64,000 nt of DNA from assembly GCA_001972305.1 (NCBI GenBank), contig BDDD01000353.1, positions 248,001-312,000 on the forward strand, in the 5' to 3' direction. How positions within the stretch are numbered: the stretch's first letter is position 1; each line of letters opens with the position of its first letter. The stretch comes from Cephalotus follicularis (Eukaryota > Streptophyta > Magnoliopsida > Oxalidales > Cephalotaceae). Both the position numbers and the translations under genes were made by a program. Of this stretch, positions 1-12,150 are shown piece by piece. A model generated the notes under the pieces. It made no database searches, was not told the DNA's origin, and worked only from the letters and a program-made list of their open reading frames with translations.

Positions 1-1261
1 GAGTAATCAGTAGTAGGCTGTCTTCCTTCGAAAGTCGACTGTTCTGGGCGAGAACGCATGCACAGCCGACTGTTCTTACTTGACAGTCAGCTGGATGATC
101 AAGTAGTCGACTGTTTTACTTAAACAGACGGCTGTTCTGGGCTGGACAGCACCAGTAATTCACTTCTAATCCATTCAACAAGCAATTGAAACTTATCCAC
201 ACGTATTCAGACCCCAGATTATCACCAGTAGTCATATCCCGGTCTAAAACACAACTCAATTCATTCATTATTCTCCGTTTTCATCGTAGTTTAAATGAAA
301 TCGAAACATTGTATTGCATGAAAACCAATCCAAAACTCCATGCAAAACTCAGTGTGCATGTCAGGTTGATTATTAACAGTAACCACAACATTAATACAGA
401 AATCCACAGCCAAACAACTACATCATTCATTTATAACATCATTACTCTTAAACTCAAAATGCATGCATAGAATTCTCTACCATTTCCCCTACCTTTGATT
501 TCAAGTTAGAAATCGGAAGTCCACCTCTTTGTGTCTCCTTTCCAGTATCTTTGAGCTTCCCAGTAGCTCCAAGAACAGTCCAATAGCTCCAATCCGAGCT
601 CCAAGCTTAACAATGGAAAATCCTCTTAATTTCTCACTATTTTCTTTCTCAATTTCTCTGGTTCTTTCTTATCAGGTTGCAGGGTGAGAGAGACGAAGAG
701 AAGAGAGCATTTATGCAGTCCTTTCTTCCTCCACCCGTTTTTGCATGGCACTAAGAGCCCTTCTGTCACATTATCACTTGCATGCACACACACTTGTCAC
801 TCTTTCTCTTCCCCTCTGTCCTTGCAGGTCCTGGCATGGTGGTGCATGCTCAACACGATTTATTTCACGTGATGGGGCCTGAAGATGCCTTTCCCCCATC
901 AGTTTGCATGTGATTTCTCCATTTGTCACAAAAACGGGGCATGAACCAGTCGGCTGCCCTTCCCTGGCAGTCGGTTGTTCACCTGGAAATCTGTTGCCAA
1001 GTGTCATGACAGTTGGCCAGTCGGCTGGTTCCTCACGCCAGTCGACTGCCCCACACCTCAGCCCAACAGTCGACTGGTATATCGTACCAGTCGGCTGTCA
1101 AAGCCAAAATTCCCATAATTATGCTTAGAATCACACTTGTAAATGCTCTAAGTTAATTTAAATTCAAGATATCAACCAGGAAATTCAACTTTTATTAATT
1201 CAAGGTAAAAACTACATCGAGGATTACAATAATACATGAAATCGAATTTCCGGGCGTTACA
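1..1261 (-). repeat. 3' LTR of element A, partial
   Basis: It matches 4598-5847 throughout, with small indels, and ends in GGGCGTTACA on the plus strand (TGTAACGCCC on the element strand). It carries two clusters of CAGTCGACTG-type palindromes (about 25-140 and 935-1100). Short open frames inside it have no recognisable product. Confidence 0.9.
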
Positions 1262-1279
1262 ATCCCCCATCCTTCAAAG
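1262..1279 (-). other. Polypurine tract of element A
   Basis: On the minus strand a purine-rich run ending GGATGGGGGAT lies directly before the TGTAACGCCC start of the 3' LTR, the expected place for the plus-strand DNA primer. Confidence 0.75.
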
Positions 1280-1301
1280 AAATTCGTCCTCGAATTTACA
1301 T

Positions 1302-2639
1302 ATACTAAAACAAGTGAGGATAATTCTCCTGAATATCCTCTTCCCGTTCCCAATTTGCCTCATCCGGACGATGAAACTGCCATTGAACCTTTACCATCGG
1401 AATGGTTCGGTTCCTCAATACTTGTGTCTTCCGATCCAGGATTCTCACGGGTGACTCCTCGCAAGAAAGATCATCCCTCACCGTAACCGAGTCACAATCC
1501 AAGACATGTGATGGGTCTCGGATATAACCTCGTAGCATTGATACGTGGAAGACATCATGTACACTCGACAATGTAGGAGGCAAGGCTAGCTGATAAGCTA
1601 CTTCCCCAACCCTCTCCATAATCTCAAAAGGACCAATATAGCGTGGCGCTAGCTTGCCCTTCCTCCCGAATCTTTAAACCCCTTTCCACGGAGATACCTT
1701 TAAAAACACGTGATCTCCAACACTGAAGGTCAAAGGCCTTCTCTTCACACTGTCGACATAGCTCTTTTGCCGACTCTGTGCTGCTAGTAACTTCTCTTTG
1801 ATGAACTTGACTTTCTCCGAAGTCTCCTCCACCAAATCTGACCCAAGAAATGGTCGTTCACCAACCTCGTCCCAACAGATGGGTGACCTACAATTCCTCC
1901 CATATAGTGCCTCTTATGGAGCCATACCAATACTCGCGTGATAGCTATTATTGTACGAAAACTCTATCAAAGGAATATGGTCTTCTCATGTCCCAACAAA
2001 ATCGATCACACAAGCCCGAAGCATAACCTCCAAGGTTTGGATGGTACGCTCTGACTGTCCATCAGTTTGAGGGTGAAAAGCAGTACTGAGATTCAATCTC
2101 ATTCCAAATGCTGTCTGAAATCTCTTCCAGAAGTTGGAAGTGAAGATCAAATCCCTATCACAAACGATGCTCACCGGAACACCGTGTAGTCTCACAATCT
2201 CCTTCACATATAATCTAGCCAACTTGCTCGCTGAATCAGTGACGTGTGTAGGCAAAAAGTGTGCTGATTTGGTGAGTCTATCAACAATAACCCACACGGC
2301 ATTATGACGATGCCTAGTCAGTGGAAATCCAGAAACAAAGTCCATCGTGATGTGTTCCCATTTCCACTCTGCAACTGGTAATGACTGTAACAGCCCTGCC
2401 GGTCTCTGGTGTTCGGCCTTGACCCTCTGGCAAGTCAAACACTTCGCGACATATTCTGCAATTTCGCGCTTCATGCCAGGCCACCAGTAAGTCTTCTTCA
2501 TATCTTGATACATTTTAGTGCTACCAAGATGAATATTGTAGAAAGATTTATGAGCCCCTTGAAGCAACTCATTCTTCAACCCTGGTTCATCTGGGAGACA
2601 CACACGTCTCCGATATCTCAGAAGACCATTAGCATGTAC
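1302..2639 (-). pseudogene. Ty3/gypsy integrase with chromodomain-like tail, broken
   Basis: Read from high to low coordinates, the frame starts with an HHCC zinc finger (a His pair followed by CLTCQR). It goes on to the DDE core, with [11 protein letters not shown] holding the first Asp, CDRDLIFTS the second, and [11 protein letters not shown] the Glu region. A C-terminal part follows, with GRKGKLAPRYIGPF and then PVRILDRKTQVLRNRTIP, which looks like a degenerate chromodomain that could guide insertion to heterochromatin. Breaks are visible: a stop near 1918 where a Tyr codon became TAA, and an extra base near 1674 giving a stop in the GVKRFGRKG motif. The catalytic core from 1986 to 2603 is open. 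The protein is not translatable as a whole. Confidence 0.88.
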
Positions 2640-3164
2640 TCAAAAATCAGATTCTGAGTCCAGGTTCTCCCGAATTCGTTGCAACTCCGGATCGTGCGGT
2701 TGTGCATCCCTGATGTGATCTAGTAACACAGGCTGCACTCGCATGTCGGCCACAAAGATTCCCGGTGACTGATTAAACGGAGACCACTCTTGGAAGTCCT
2801 CTAACATCTTCCACTGATATATCATCGTGTTAGCAACCATAGCCTTACAGCTTAAAGCATCAGCGACCACGTTCGCTTTCCCGGGATGGTACTGAATACT
2901 GCAGTCATAGTCGTTAAAGAACTCTGCCCATCTTCGCTGCCTCATATTCAGTGCATCTTGACAGAACAGGTATCTCAGACTCTTGTGATCAGTAAAAATC
3001 TCAAACTGTGCTCCATACAAGTAGTGTCTCCATTTATGAAGAGCAAAGATAATAGTTGCCAGTTCAAGATCGTGAGTCGGGTAGTTTTCTTCATATGGCT
3101 TCAGCTTCCTCGAGGCATATGCAATCACTCTGCCTCGCTGCATCAACACGCAGTAAGGGAACAT
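2640..3164 (-). pseudogene. Ty3/gypsy RNase H domain remnant
   Basis: The minus-strand frame of about 174 codons contains [31 protein letters not shown] and [14 protein letters not shown], the standard end of gypsy RNase H where it meets the integrase linker. RNase H degrades the RNA strand of the RNA/DNA hybrid during reverse transcription. The N-terminal part of the domain and all of reverse transcriptase are missing. The frame is preceded by a TGA at 3165-3167 and then by what looks like the start of gag, so a deletion fused the two. A stop near 2640 separates it from integrase. Confidence 0.85.
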
Positions 3165-3246
3165 TCATCCCTTGCGGCATATTCGCTTCCTCAGGGGCAT
3201 TGGCTCCAACAGCTCTAGCCCTAGCGCGCGTTCTCCTTCGGTCCAT
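3165..3246 (-). pseudogene. Possible gag N-terminus left by internal deletion
   Basis: An ATG at 3246 (minus strand), about 110 nt after the primer site, opens a frame beginning MDRRRTRARARAVGANAP. Its Arg-rich start suits the beginning of a gypsy gag polyprotein. About 27 codons in, the sequence changes frame and becomes RNase H coding DNA. I infer a deletion of most of gag, protease and reverse transcriptase. Identity as gag rests on position and composition only. Confidence 0.45.
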
Positions 3247-3342
3247 TTGTTCCTATAAGAAGGATGACGGTTAGTCACGCCTTTAGGAAAACAATTTATT
3301 GATTGCCAAGGAAAGTATCCTAGCAAAGCATATATGGAATAT

Positions 3343-3354
3343 GCTCTGATACCA
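3343..3354 (-). other. Primer binding site of element A (initiator tRNA-Met)
   Basis: The minus strand reads TGGTATCAGAGC directly after the LTR end GTGTGACAACA, the usual plant initiator tRNA-Met site. It fixes the right-hand repeat as the 5' LTR. Confidence 0.92.
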
Positions 3355-5847
3355 TGTTGTCACACCCCCGTTTTCCAAGAAGGCAACATTACAGTGGTAA
3401 GGCAATCAACACAACATAATTCAGCTTATGTGATAAAATATAAACAAAAACCTTCAATAGCGGAAGCAATAACATGAAGTAAGCTGAATTAAAATATGTA
3501 TCATGCATCCCATACTACGTGATACCCACAGAGTTTATAAAACCCAACATCATTGTCGATCGCCCATAAACGGAGCGTGATGATACAGTACGAAATAAAA
3601 TAAACCCACGTTACAATAATCCAGTTTACATAGTCATTGTTCAGTAATCCAGTACATAAAATAAGAGAAACAAATTAGTCTTCTCCTTAAGTCTCCTTTC
3701 GTGCTCCATATCAAAACCCACTTCATCAATCTGTTACAGTAGGGGGTTAGCCTTTGTCCTCACTCGGCTAAGTAGAAAAGGTTATGTATACAGTTCAAGG
3801 TCAAAGGTAATGCGTATCATAATGAATGCATAGTGATGCAGTATGACATGTAATTTTTACAGTAATTATATCTCCGTATATACATATAAAAATATATGCA
3901 TGGTTACAATACAGGTATAACCTTATAAGGTTATATCAAACACAGGTAGTAAGTTGTCCCCAAAAGGAACCAGACAAGCAGGTCGTCATAACCGTTGCCA
4001 CCTCCTGGCCCCAACGTCATGCACTCTTACCCCAACCCATTTGCGAACGACTTGGAGCAAGTCCTCCGTATGTTGCTTAGCACGGCGGCTAAACCAATAG
4101 CAGGTTACTAGCACAGCGGCTGAGTAATCAAGAGGTTACAAACACAGTACAGTACAAGTCAAGCAACAAAATATGATTACTTGATCAAAATATATTTGTT
4201 TAAAATATATTACTCCGTTATCAGGTTGTTATGAGTTGTAACAATACATTTCTCCGTTTTTCTATGGAAATACTTCCCCAGTCGTTCGAAAATATATATT
4301 TATGTTTGTCAAATATACATTTTCTTACCCAAAATGATTATAATATTCATGCAAGTTTTCCAAGATGGTTAATACATCCAGTAATCAACCACAATCAAAT
4401 TTACAGTACAGTAGCAGTTCAAATGCAGGGCAAACATATGCTCAGAATGCACCTAGGGTTATGGGTATTTAACCTAGGCCTATCACCTTCTCTAAAGGTC
4501 CAATTTCTGCTATAACAGTCGGCTGTTTTCTCATAACAGTCAGCTGTTTCCTAGAGTCAGTCGACTGTTCTCCCCCAACAGTCGACTTGTTCATCACGAG
4601 TAATCAGTAGTCGGATGTCTTCCTTCGACAGTCGACTGTTCTGGGCAAGAACGCATGCACAGTCGACTGTTCTTACTTGACAGTCGGCTGGATGATCGAG
4701 TAGTCGACTATTTTACTTAAACAGTCAGCTGTTCTGGGCTGGACAGAACCAGTAATTCACTTCTAATTCATTCAACAAGCAATTGAAACTTATCCACACG
4801 TATCCAGACCCCAGATTATCACCAGTAGTCATATCCTGGTCTAAAACACAACTCAATTCATGCATTATTCTCCATTTTCATCGTAGTTCAAATGAAATCC
4901 AAACATGGTATTGCATGAAAACCAATCCAAAACTCAGTGTGCATGTCAGGTTATTTATTAACAGTAACCACAATATTAATACAGAAATCCACAGCCAAAC
5001 AACTACATCATTCATTTATAACATCATTACTCTTAAACTCAAAATGCATTCATAGAATTCTCTACCATTTCCCCTACCTTTGATTTCAAGTTAGAAATCG
5101 GAAGTCCACCTCTTTGTGTCTCCTTTCCAGTATCTTTGAGCCTCCCAGTAGCTCCAAGAACAGTCCAATAGATCCAATCCGAGCTCCAAGCTTAACAATG
5201 GAGAATCCTATTAATTTCTCACTATCTTCTCTCTCAATTTCTCTGGTTCTTTCTTATCAGGTTGCAGGGTGAGAGAGACGAAGGGAAGAGAGCATTTATG
5301 CAGTCCTTTCTCCCTCCACCCGTTTTTGCATGGCACTAAGAGCTCTTCTGTCACATTATCACTTGCATGCACACACACTTGTCACTCTTTCTCTTCCCCT
5401 CTGTCCTTGCAGGTCCTGGCGTGGTGGTGCATTGCTCAACACATTTTATTTCACGTGATGGGGCCTGAAGATGCCTTTCCCCCATCAGTTTGCATGTGAT
5501 TTTGCCATTTGTCACAAAAACAGGGCATGAACCAGTCGGCTGCCCTTCCCTGGCAGTCGGCTGTTCACCTGGAAATCTGTTGCCAAGTGTCACGACAGTT
5601 GGCCAGTCAGATGGTTCCTCACGCCAGTCGACTGCCCCACACCTCAGCCCAACAGTCGGCTGGTATATCGCACGAGTCGGCTGTCCAAGCCAAAATTCCC
5701 ATAATTATGCTTAGAATCACACTTCTAAATGCTCTAAGTTAATTTAAATTCAAGATATCAACCAGGAAATTCACCTTTTATTAATTCAAGGTAAAAACTA
5801 CATCGAGGATTACAATAATACATGAAATCGAATTTCCGGGCGTTACA
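3355..5847 (-). repeat. 5' LTR of element A, complete (2,493 bp)
   Basis: It runs from TGTTGTCACA to GGGCGTTACA on the plus strand. On the element strand it starts TGTAACGCCC and ends GTGTGACAACA. The part from 4598 repeats 1-1261. CAGTCGACTG palindromes cluster at about 4515-4730 and 5530-5690. The flank at 5848-5940 is unassigned. Confidence 0.92.
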
Positions 5848-5940
5848 AGTATACTCATATGCCTCAAAAGGATCCACATCCTATCCTTAGGATATATATT
5901 TAAAAAAGACGCCGTAGACCGATCACACCGCCACGGTAAG

Positions 5941-7663
5941 TGTCATGCCCTTCATGCCAAAGAACATGCCTATGATACATCATAGGTAGGGTTTTTCTCT
6001 GTATGTTATTATGCTAAAACATTGTTTCATTCGAAAACAACTTTAAGACATACTTATGTATCTCTAGACATGTTCAAAATTATAAACATACTTTCATATC
6101 TGAAATAATAATCCGATTCGTATCTGAAGTTTAACATACTTCCTAAAGTGGAAGCCATGTCCAAAATAAATAACATATTTTTGATAGTGGAAAACATGCA
6201 TATCAATATCTGATAAAAGAATATTAAAGATCCATTACGATAAAGTTATTGTCCAAACGAGAATATACGTACCAAAATATGAATTTAAATTCGAATAAAA
6301 TCCAGAGCAAAATCATAGAAGCATAATTCAGATTTACTTTAATATCGATAGGAGTTTATCAAAGAACGATGTATCCATACCTTAGTAGTTCTAAAAATCA
6401 AATCAAATACGAGTACCGAATAAAAGCACCCTAAAAGTTTCCTAATCTCCACCACGAATGATATCAAGACCTAAACATATAAGCCCAAACATCATATAAC
6501 ATAAAAAGAAGCAATTATCAAAACTGCCTTAAAGCGGCGATGCTTAACTATAGGCATCGACGGTTTCATTGCATAAAAGGAAAAAGCGATGAGCAAAGCG
6601 TCGACCAAGCACAGCATAAAACAGTACAAAGCGGCGACGCTCAAAATACAAGCGTCGACGATTTGCGTCGAACACAGAATGCCAGTTGCAGAAAACAGTT
6701 TTAAATCCTTGGCCAAGTCTGATTTTTCTTAAACACAAAGCATAAATACCAACATGGAGGTTCTTAAGACGTTATTTATAAGTTCAAAACGCCATATATA
6801 CATATGATTACATACAAAAAGTAAAACACATTTTGAAACATAATTTTCTGGTATATAAACAGTTTATGCAAAATCTTGAGCTATAATCTGGTTTTTATTT
6901 CCCAGAGTAATAAACAGTAACATATACGTATCTATAGCGTACTTTATTTGATTAGAATACCAGTATGACGAAATATGCACATAAATTTCATATATGAACA
7001 ATTTAAGAACAGCAGAAAATTAGTTTCAGCAGGCCTCTAAAATCATGCTTGAAATTAAATTATAACAATTTCTAATACTAAACGACGATTGATATCAAAA
7101 CTACGTAGTTAAAACTATAATTTTTGTTTAGAAAATACCTTCAAAAGACGTCAAAAAGATAAAGATCGAGGCTGACGAAGTTGCTGCTCTGGTGTGTTTT
7201 AAATAAAATGTACATATGGTTTTTGAAGAACAAAGCATGAAATCAGATTTTTAAAAAGCAAGAAAACGTGTAATATAATGATAAAATCATATAACTTAAG
7301 AGTTTCCTTTCATGCAGATTCGGTTTCGAACAAAGAAAGAAAATCGGATCAACAAAAATGGCAAAAACCCACCGTCCAAACTGGTATGGAAAAAGACGAC
7401 TAAAGCGTCGACAGTTTACTGAAAGCGTCGACGGTTAGGCCTTGAGTTACAAAACGCGTCAAAGTCACACGTTTTGGCGTTAACGTATCTCACAGCACCC
7501 AAAGCGTCGGCGGTTCTAATACGAGCGTCGGTGCGTTGTGCCCAGAAAACAAACATAAAAAAAAATAAAAAAAATCAAAGAGTTCACACACCACAGCATA
7601 TAACAAGAGGTAAAAGCCCAACATAAAACGATAAACATGTAAACATAGAAACGGGATATTACA
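5941..7663 (-). repeat. LTR E, lone gypsy-type LTR
   Basis: On the minus strand it starts TGTAATATCCCG (7663) and ends GGGCATGACA (5941), termini typical of plant gypsy LTRs. No primer site or purine tract adjoins it and the flanking 5-mers (GTAAG and CAATC) do not match. It is therefore either a solo LTR whose target was later rearranged or a truncated element. It holds GCGTCGACGC-like palindromes at about 6535-6665 and 7395-7535. Its part from 6548 on is duplicated at 12151-13266. Confidence 0.7.
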
Positions 7664-7688
7664 CAATCATTGCTTTTGCCTCTAGTGT

Positions 7689-7890
7689 ACATATGACCTT
7701 GACAGAGGCCAAAACGCCATATGTATCCTAGTCAAGTTTAACCTACCATCGAACACAAAATGAATCAATGAATGTGAATCTTGATGGGGCCAAAATATTC
7801 ACATCCATAATTCATCTCCATGTACAATCTCATGTTCAACTTTACAGATATACCCAGAGAAGGCAAGTCTTGACGGGGGCCAAAACACTC
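7689..7890 (-). promoter_or_regulatory. Leader stem-loops of D2 (three same-loop hairpins)
   Basis: Hairpin 1 (7689-7724) pairs ACATATG with CATATGT. Hairpin 2 (7772-7804) pairs ATGTGAAT with ATTCACAT. Hairpin 3 (about 7864-7891) keeps the loop but only a short stem. Each loop holds a version of CTTGACGGGGGCCAAAA on the plus strand. Function is unknown; the position upstream of gag suggests an RNA signal. Confidence 0.7.
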
Positions 7891-8634
7891 ACAATCTCTA
7901 AGAATATCTATATCAGTTGCAATGGTAGAAAGCAACAACCGAACACTATCTTGTGCTCGTTCACTTTAACTTGATATCATGGTATAAATGAGGAATAATA
8001 ATATAACTCTTATTATTATTAGCCGACCAGTTATTAATCATATTACAGGTAGATGGCAAATAATGGAAAGGCCGTTGGAACCTCTATAGCAAAATTTAGA
8101 CATGCATCACATAAATATTAGAAACTAATGGCAGGATATGGACTTTACTACTGCAAATTGTTTGACTCTCAAACAAGCTGCCGGTCTCATTCCTAGGTAT
8201 GTTATTACAATCATACATTCACTCCCAAACATGCATGGGTCTTGTAATATCTTTGCTCGTCTCAAACTTGCTTCAGCTGTGACTCTCGTTCTTCAATTAC
8301 ATAAACCAACTATAAACTATAGAAAGCTTGAATTAAATCAAGGGGAGTTACAATGAGGTTAAGAAGAATTAAAGATACAAATTAAGAGAGAGAAGAGAGA
8401 CATGCAAGTCTCAAAATATTACAACCCGAAAATTATGAATATAAAACATACCTTCAACACTTGAATAAAATAAGACAAAACTAGGTGAAGTCCATAACCC
8501 AATCATCATGCAAAATTATAATTCAATCTCATTGAATTATCAAATAATGTTGATAGATATGCTTCTATAAATATAGACAATTAATTTGGGCAAATAAGGA
8601 AATTAAAACTCTTTTTCAGGAATTGGGAACACGC

Positions 8635-9060
8635 TTTGCAGAGCTGGTAACATGCTTTGCAAGTGCCAACACGTTTATTAAATGCTAAAACGCGTTTTTC
8701 TGTTGTGACAAGCGACACTTTATCAAAAGCATCAGCGGTCACCTGTTAAGCGTCAACACTTCTATCAACGCTTTGTGAAAACATCCGCGCTTTAGACATA
8801 AGCGTCGACAGTTTTCTCAAAACGTCAGCGCTCATTCTTAAGCATCAAAGAATAAGCTTAAGCATCTATTGTTTTCTCAAAACATCAGTTCTTAATGCTC
8901 AAGCGTTGACGGTTTAAGCTTAAGCGTCGATTGTTTTCTCAAAACATCAGCGCTTAATGCTTAAGCGTCGACAGTTTTTGCAAACCTTCAGCACATAGTG
9001 ATTAAGCGTCGACAGTTTACTCTAAACTGTTAGTGCTTTACACGAACAGGGACGATAGCA
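8635..9060. repeat. GTCGAC palindrome cluster in D2 leader
   Basis: Degenerate copies of AAGCGTCGACGCTT and TTTTCTCAAAA spacers recur about every 30-40 bases just inside the LTR, the same position as in D and D'. Confidence 0.75.
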
Positions 9061-9063
9061 TTT

Positions 9064-10769
9064 AGTAGGAACCTTATGGCGATCAAACGACCAATTAAAA
9101 TCTAGATGCTTACATTCTAAAAGAATTGTGTTATCATCTCATGATTATCAAACCATAAAGTTCAATCCCAAGATCATTTGAGCATATATGTACAGTTAAA
9201 AAACAGATATTAAACAAGAGGAGCAGGCGGAATTTACTCACAAAATGGAGCATCTCCTTCTTTGATGATTAGAGGTTCTAGCCTCCAAGAATAACAGGTC
9301 TCCAAGGTGTCCACACCAAGCTTCAATCACCAACACCAGACTTCCCAAGTCAACAACTCTTGTTCTTTCTGTGTTTTCTGGTTTTTGAGAGAATTGGAAA
9401 TGGGAATAGCACTGAAGAAGAAGACGTGTTCTTGGTGTTTTTATTGCTAGATAAAAACACGTTAAATCTAATGTCTCAATCTTCTATTTTAGTTAAACAT
9501 CCCATTTAACATAAATAGCTATTCTTTCCATTTATATTACTGACTTTCCTTAATCACATTAAGGATATTTAATCTCATTAAATATAATTAGAAAATAATT
9601 ATCCTAATTATTTTTCTCTCATACGGTGTCAGAAATATCAGCCTGTATTGTGTGTGATCCTATGGGTTCACTATTACGCTGGCCGTAGGATTAAATCGTG
9701 ACACCCATGATTATTTGATTAAGTATTTATTATCACATAAAAGAAAATATTTTCTCGGACTTTTTGAATTAAAACTCTTTTATTCTTTTCTTTCAAGAAT
9801 AATTATCAATTTAATCTCGGACATTCTACAGGTCGACATCGACAACTAGTAATGCATAACGACCCCCAGGTAATATGAATTATCTGCGAACCAAGATTTA
9901 CAGGTACATGCACGTATAGTCCCTCCATTGACAATGCTCTGTTTAAATCTATGGTACGAATTATGTCAGACCACAATAATTTAATCTTTATCCATATGAT
10001 TATCTTTCGTCAGCCTTAAATAATATGTGAGGTGTCCCTCTAATATTTTACCAATGATATCAGACTATTGATATCATGGCTACCCTGGCCAGGCACCATA
10101 TTGCTAACGAAAATCATCCTGAGCATAATCTTCTTTTACTAGAAGCAATGGATTCATTGTTGCACGTTCACATGTCTCCATACATAAGCGTACTATGTCC
10201 AATTAATGCTTGTATACACTTCATTGAATATGTATTTAAGCACCATCAAAACACAGCACCCTATGCACAAGACATCCAGTGACGGCTCATGTCCAAGGAA
10301 CACATGCACTGCTGTAAAACTAGAATTCTGTCTGACATACAAGTAAAACTCCATACAAATATTCTATCAACAGTCACCTTCAGTGAACTCATTAATTAAT
10401 TAACGAGTACCCGCGTAGTTGTCATAGCATCATAGATGTGAGTAAGTGTGAGATCAGTCACCCTCTGCTTACCGATCTGACAGTGTGTGATGGTTTATCT
10501 TGATTGATCATGTCCTAAGTGGCAATCCTATAACCAAGTAGTTTCGAAATAAAGTGTACCGAGATTCCAACTCTCACATCACGATCTCCTCATGAACTTG
10601 GTTCTCTAACTTCATTCCAGGACATTCATTTATTATTAATCATGTATTAAACATATGAACTCATAGCCATTGATAAAATATAAACATCTCAATTGAATTT
10701 ATAAATTGTTTTGTACAAGATAGAGTAAATAAAAGCTCGGCACTGGCTTGCAGGACTTTATCTCCAACA
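9064..10769 (-). repeat. 5' LTR of D2
   Basis: It aligns with LTR D (25141-26911), from GGAACCTTATGGCGAT to CTCGGCACTGGCTTGCAG and the terminal CTCCAACA. The primer site next to it is too decayed to read. Confidence 0.85.
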
Positions 10770-11103
10770 GCTAATAATGAAGAAGGGTTGAGGAATCTCC
10801 TTGACTTAGTGAAAGAGCTTAGAGATAAAGCTACAATCAGAGTGGCAGCTTACCAACAGAGGGGTGAGCCGTTATTACAATAAAAGAGTAAATCCCAAAC
10901 CACTAAGGGAAGCAGACCTAGTCCTCCGCAATGCGGCAATAGCTGATCCCACGGGTACCAAAGGAAAGTTAGCTCCTAATTGGGGAGGACCTTACAAGGT
11001 GAAGAAAGTGCTCAGACCTAGAACATTCAAACTTGAAACTCTGGGGGGCAGGGAGATTCCTAGAGCTTGGAATACCGAGTATCTAAGGAAATATTACAAG
11101 TGA
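10770..11103 (+). pseudogene. Tat-lineage gypsy integrase C-terminus, copy 1
   Basis: The plus strand encodes the last 110 or so residues of a Ty3/gypsy integrase of the Tat/Ogre kind: LRNLLDLVKELRDKATIR, then VSRYYNKRVNPKPLREADLV, KGKLAPNWGGPYKVKKV and a final PRAWNTEYLRKYYK with stop at 11101-11103. One extra G near 10860 shifts the frame between the helical linker and the VSRYYNKRV motif. The catalytic core is absent because LTR D2 abuts the 5' side, which suggests D2 inserted into this integrase. The integrase tail normally binds DNA or chromatin. The family call is from recognised motifs. Confidence 0.8.
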
Positions 11104-11460
11104 GGATTGTAAATATGTAAAAACATTCAAGAATGTCAATACAAACAACTTTTTTCTTCAAACATAAGTTGCATAGTTCCAAGTTTGCAAGGAACGGGAG
11201 GTCCAATGTTCACATCCATAAACCTCTGAACAGCCTCTGATAACTTCCCACAATCAAAAGCTTTGACACAAGCTTGTCAGACCACACTCCCAAGGGAGCA
11301 GTCAGTGCAGGCCTTGATACCTGATCCGAGCTCTCCAAGTCTCACGAAGACATAAAACTCCTAAGGGAGTAATGTTCCTTCCTCTAATGGCACATGGAAC
11401 CATGATCTGATAACATGATTCCCATTATGCTAAGTGGGGAGAAAACCACTGGTAGTGGGA
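11104..11460 (+). other. Tat element 3' noncoding stretch
   Basis: No coding signal is visible. The stretch continues from the integrase stop to the point where similarity with LTR B begins, and is probably the untranslated region after integrase typical of Tat elements. Copy 2 is at 16707-17063. Confidence 0.4.
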
Positions 11461-12150
11461 GGTAGTGGGAGAGAGAAAACATGTGCACGATATTATCCAC
11501 CAAGGGTACCCACGTCGCGCACAAAGCGTCGACGCCTTCTAATAAGCGTCGACGCCTTCTATATGTAATAACACTATATGTTTCAAGTGTTAAGCGTCGA
11601 CGCTTTCCCAGAAGGCGTCGACGCTTTGTCTAATGATACGCGTTGATGCTTTCCAAAAGGCGTCGACGCTTAGACAAGCTGGTTAGGCAAAAAGAGTCTA
11701 ACTCTTCTTTAAATGAGTCTAACTCATATAATCCCTTCAAATATTGATTAAGTAAGATCAAACAAATATGTTACCATAAAATGTAGGATCCACTTAACCA
11801 ATATTTGACACCAAGACTTAATATGACCAACATATTAAAGAACTAATCATTATTGGGCTGGGACCCTTCAAAATCTTGGTTAAAATCGAAGGTGTTCATA
11901 AACTACCGAAATACCCCTGGGGTCCGATTTAGCCATTCTAAATGGTCCCAGACAAATTTAAATGCTCTCAGAATAATATCTAATATTATCCATATGGAAA
12001 AATTAATCTAATTAATTTTCCCATAATTTATTACATACCTTTTTAACCTTATATTTTCTAAGTCGTCGGTTCACGTGTACTATAATCCCTTGTCATGCTT
12101 GGCCCCGATTGAGGTCTAGGGTAAGGATATGTGTCAACCCTAGATAATAC
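11461..12150 (-). repeat. LTR B2 fragment, copy 1
   Basis: In reverse orientation it follows LTR B (29280-29900): palindrome cluster at 11515-11690, the phrase CTTGGCCCCGATTGAGGTC, and AATCTAATTAATTTTC. It is cut by the duplication joint. Confidence 0.8.

Larger units (their letters stand above)
1..5847 (-). mobile_element. Ty3/gypsy LTR element A, minus strand, internally deleted, cut by window start
   Basis: Two long direct repeats flank a 2.1-kb interior that reads RNase H, then integrase on the minus strand, the gypsy order. The right repeat (3355-5847) is the 5' LTR and the left one (1-1261) is the 3' LTR, truncated by the window edge. A primer site complementary to initiator tRNA-Met adjoins the right LTR and a purine tract adjoins the left LTR. 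Protease, reverse transcriptase and most of gag are absent, so the copy is non-autonomous. The integrase C-terminus resembles chromovirus elements of the Tekay/Del kind, and LTRs of this length suit that group, but the lineage call is an inference. Confidence 0.9.
7664..10769 (-). mobile_element. Truncated Ty1/copia element D2: leader plus 5' LTR
   Basis: It matches the leader and 5' LTR of element D (23690-26911) at clearly lower identity: the stem-loop region at 7689-7890, a leader at 7900-8630, a GTCGAC palindrome cluster at 8635-9060 and an LTR at 9064-10769. It stops at 7664, before the fourth stem-loop and gag, against the end of LTR E, so gag-pol is missing. Small open frames here are leader or LTR sequence, not genes. 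Confidence 0.85.
6548..12150 (+). repeat. Tandem duplication, copy 1 (5,603-bp unit)
   Basis: Direct comparison with 12151-17753 shows the same sequence at a constant offset of 5,603. I found five substitutions (8279, 8470, 8785, 10300, 10479) and no indels. The unit joins the middle of LTR E to the middle of LTR B2, so it is not a transposon unit. The joint at about 12150 shares only CT between the two parents. Confidence 0.97.

Noticed and set aside
186..1128. Several small frames repeated at 4783-5714
   Set aside because: They are LTR A sequence; frames differ in length between the two LTRs.
7768..8356. Small plus-strand frames duplicated at 13371-13959
   Set aside because: They lie in the untranslated leader of D2. 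Their duplication reflects the 5,603-bp tandem copy, not selection.
10076..10282. 68-codon frame repeated at 15679-15885
   Set aside because: It is inside LTR D2 and is broken in the LTRs of D and D'.
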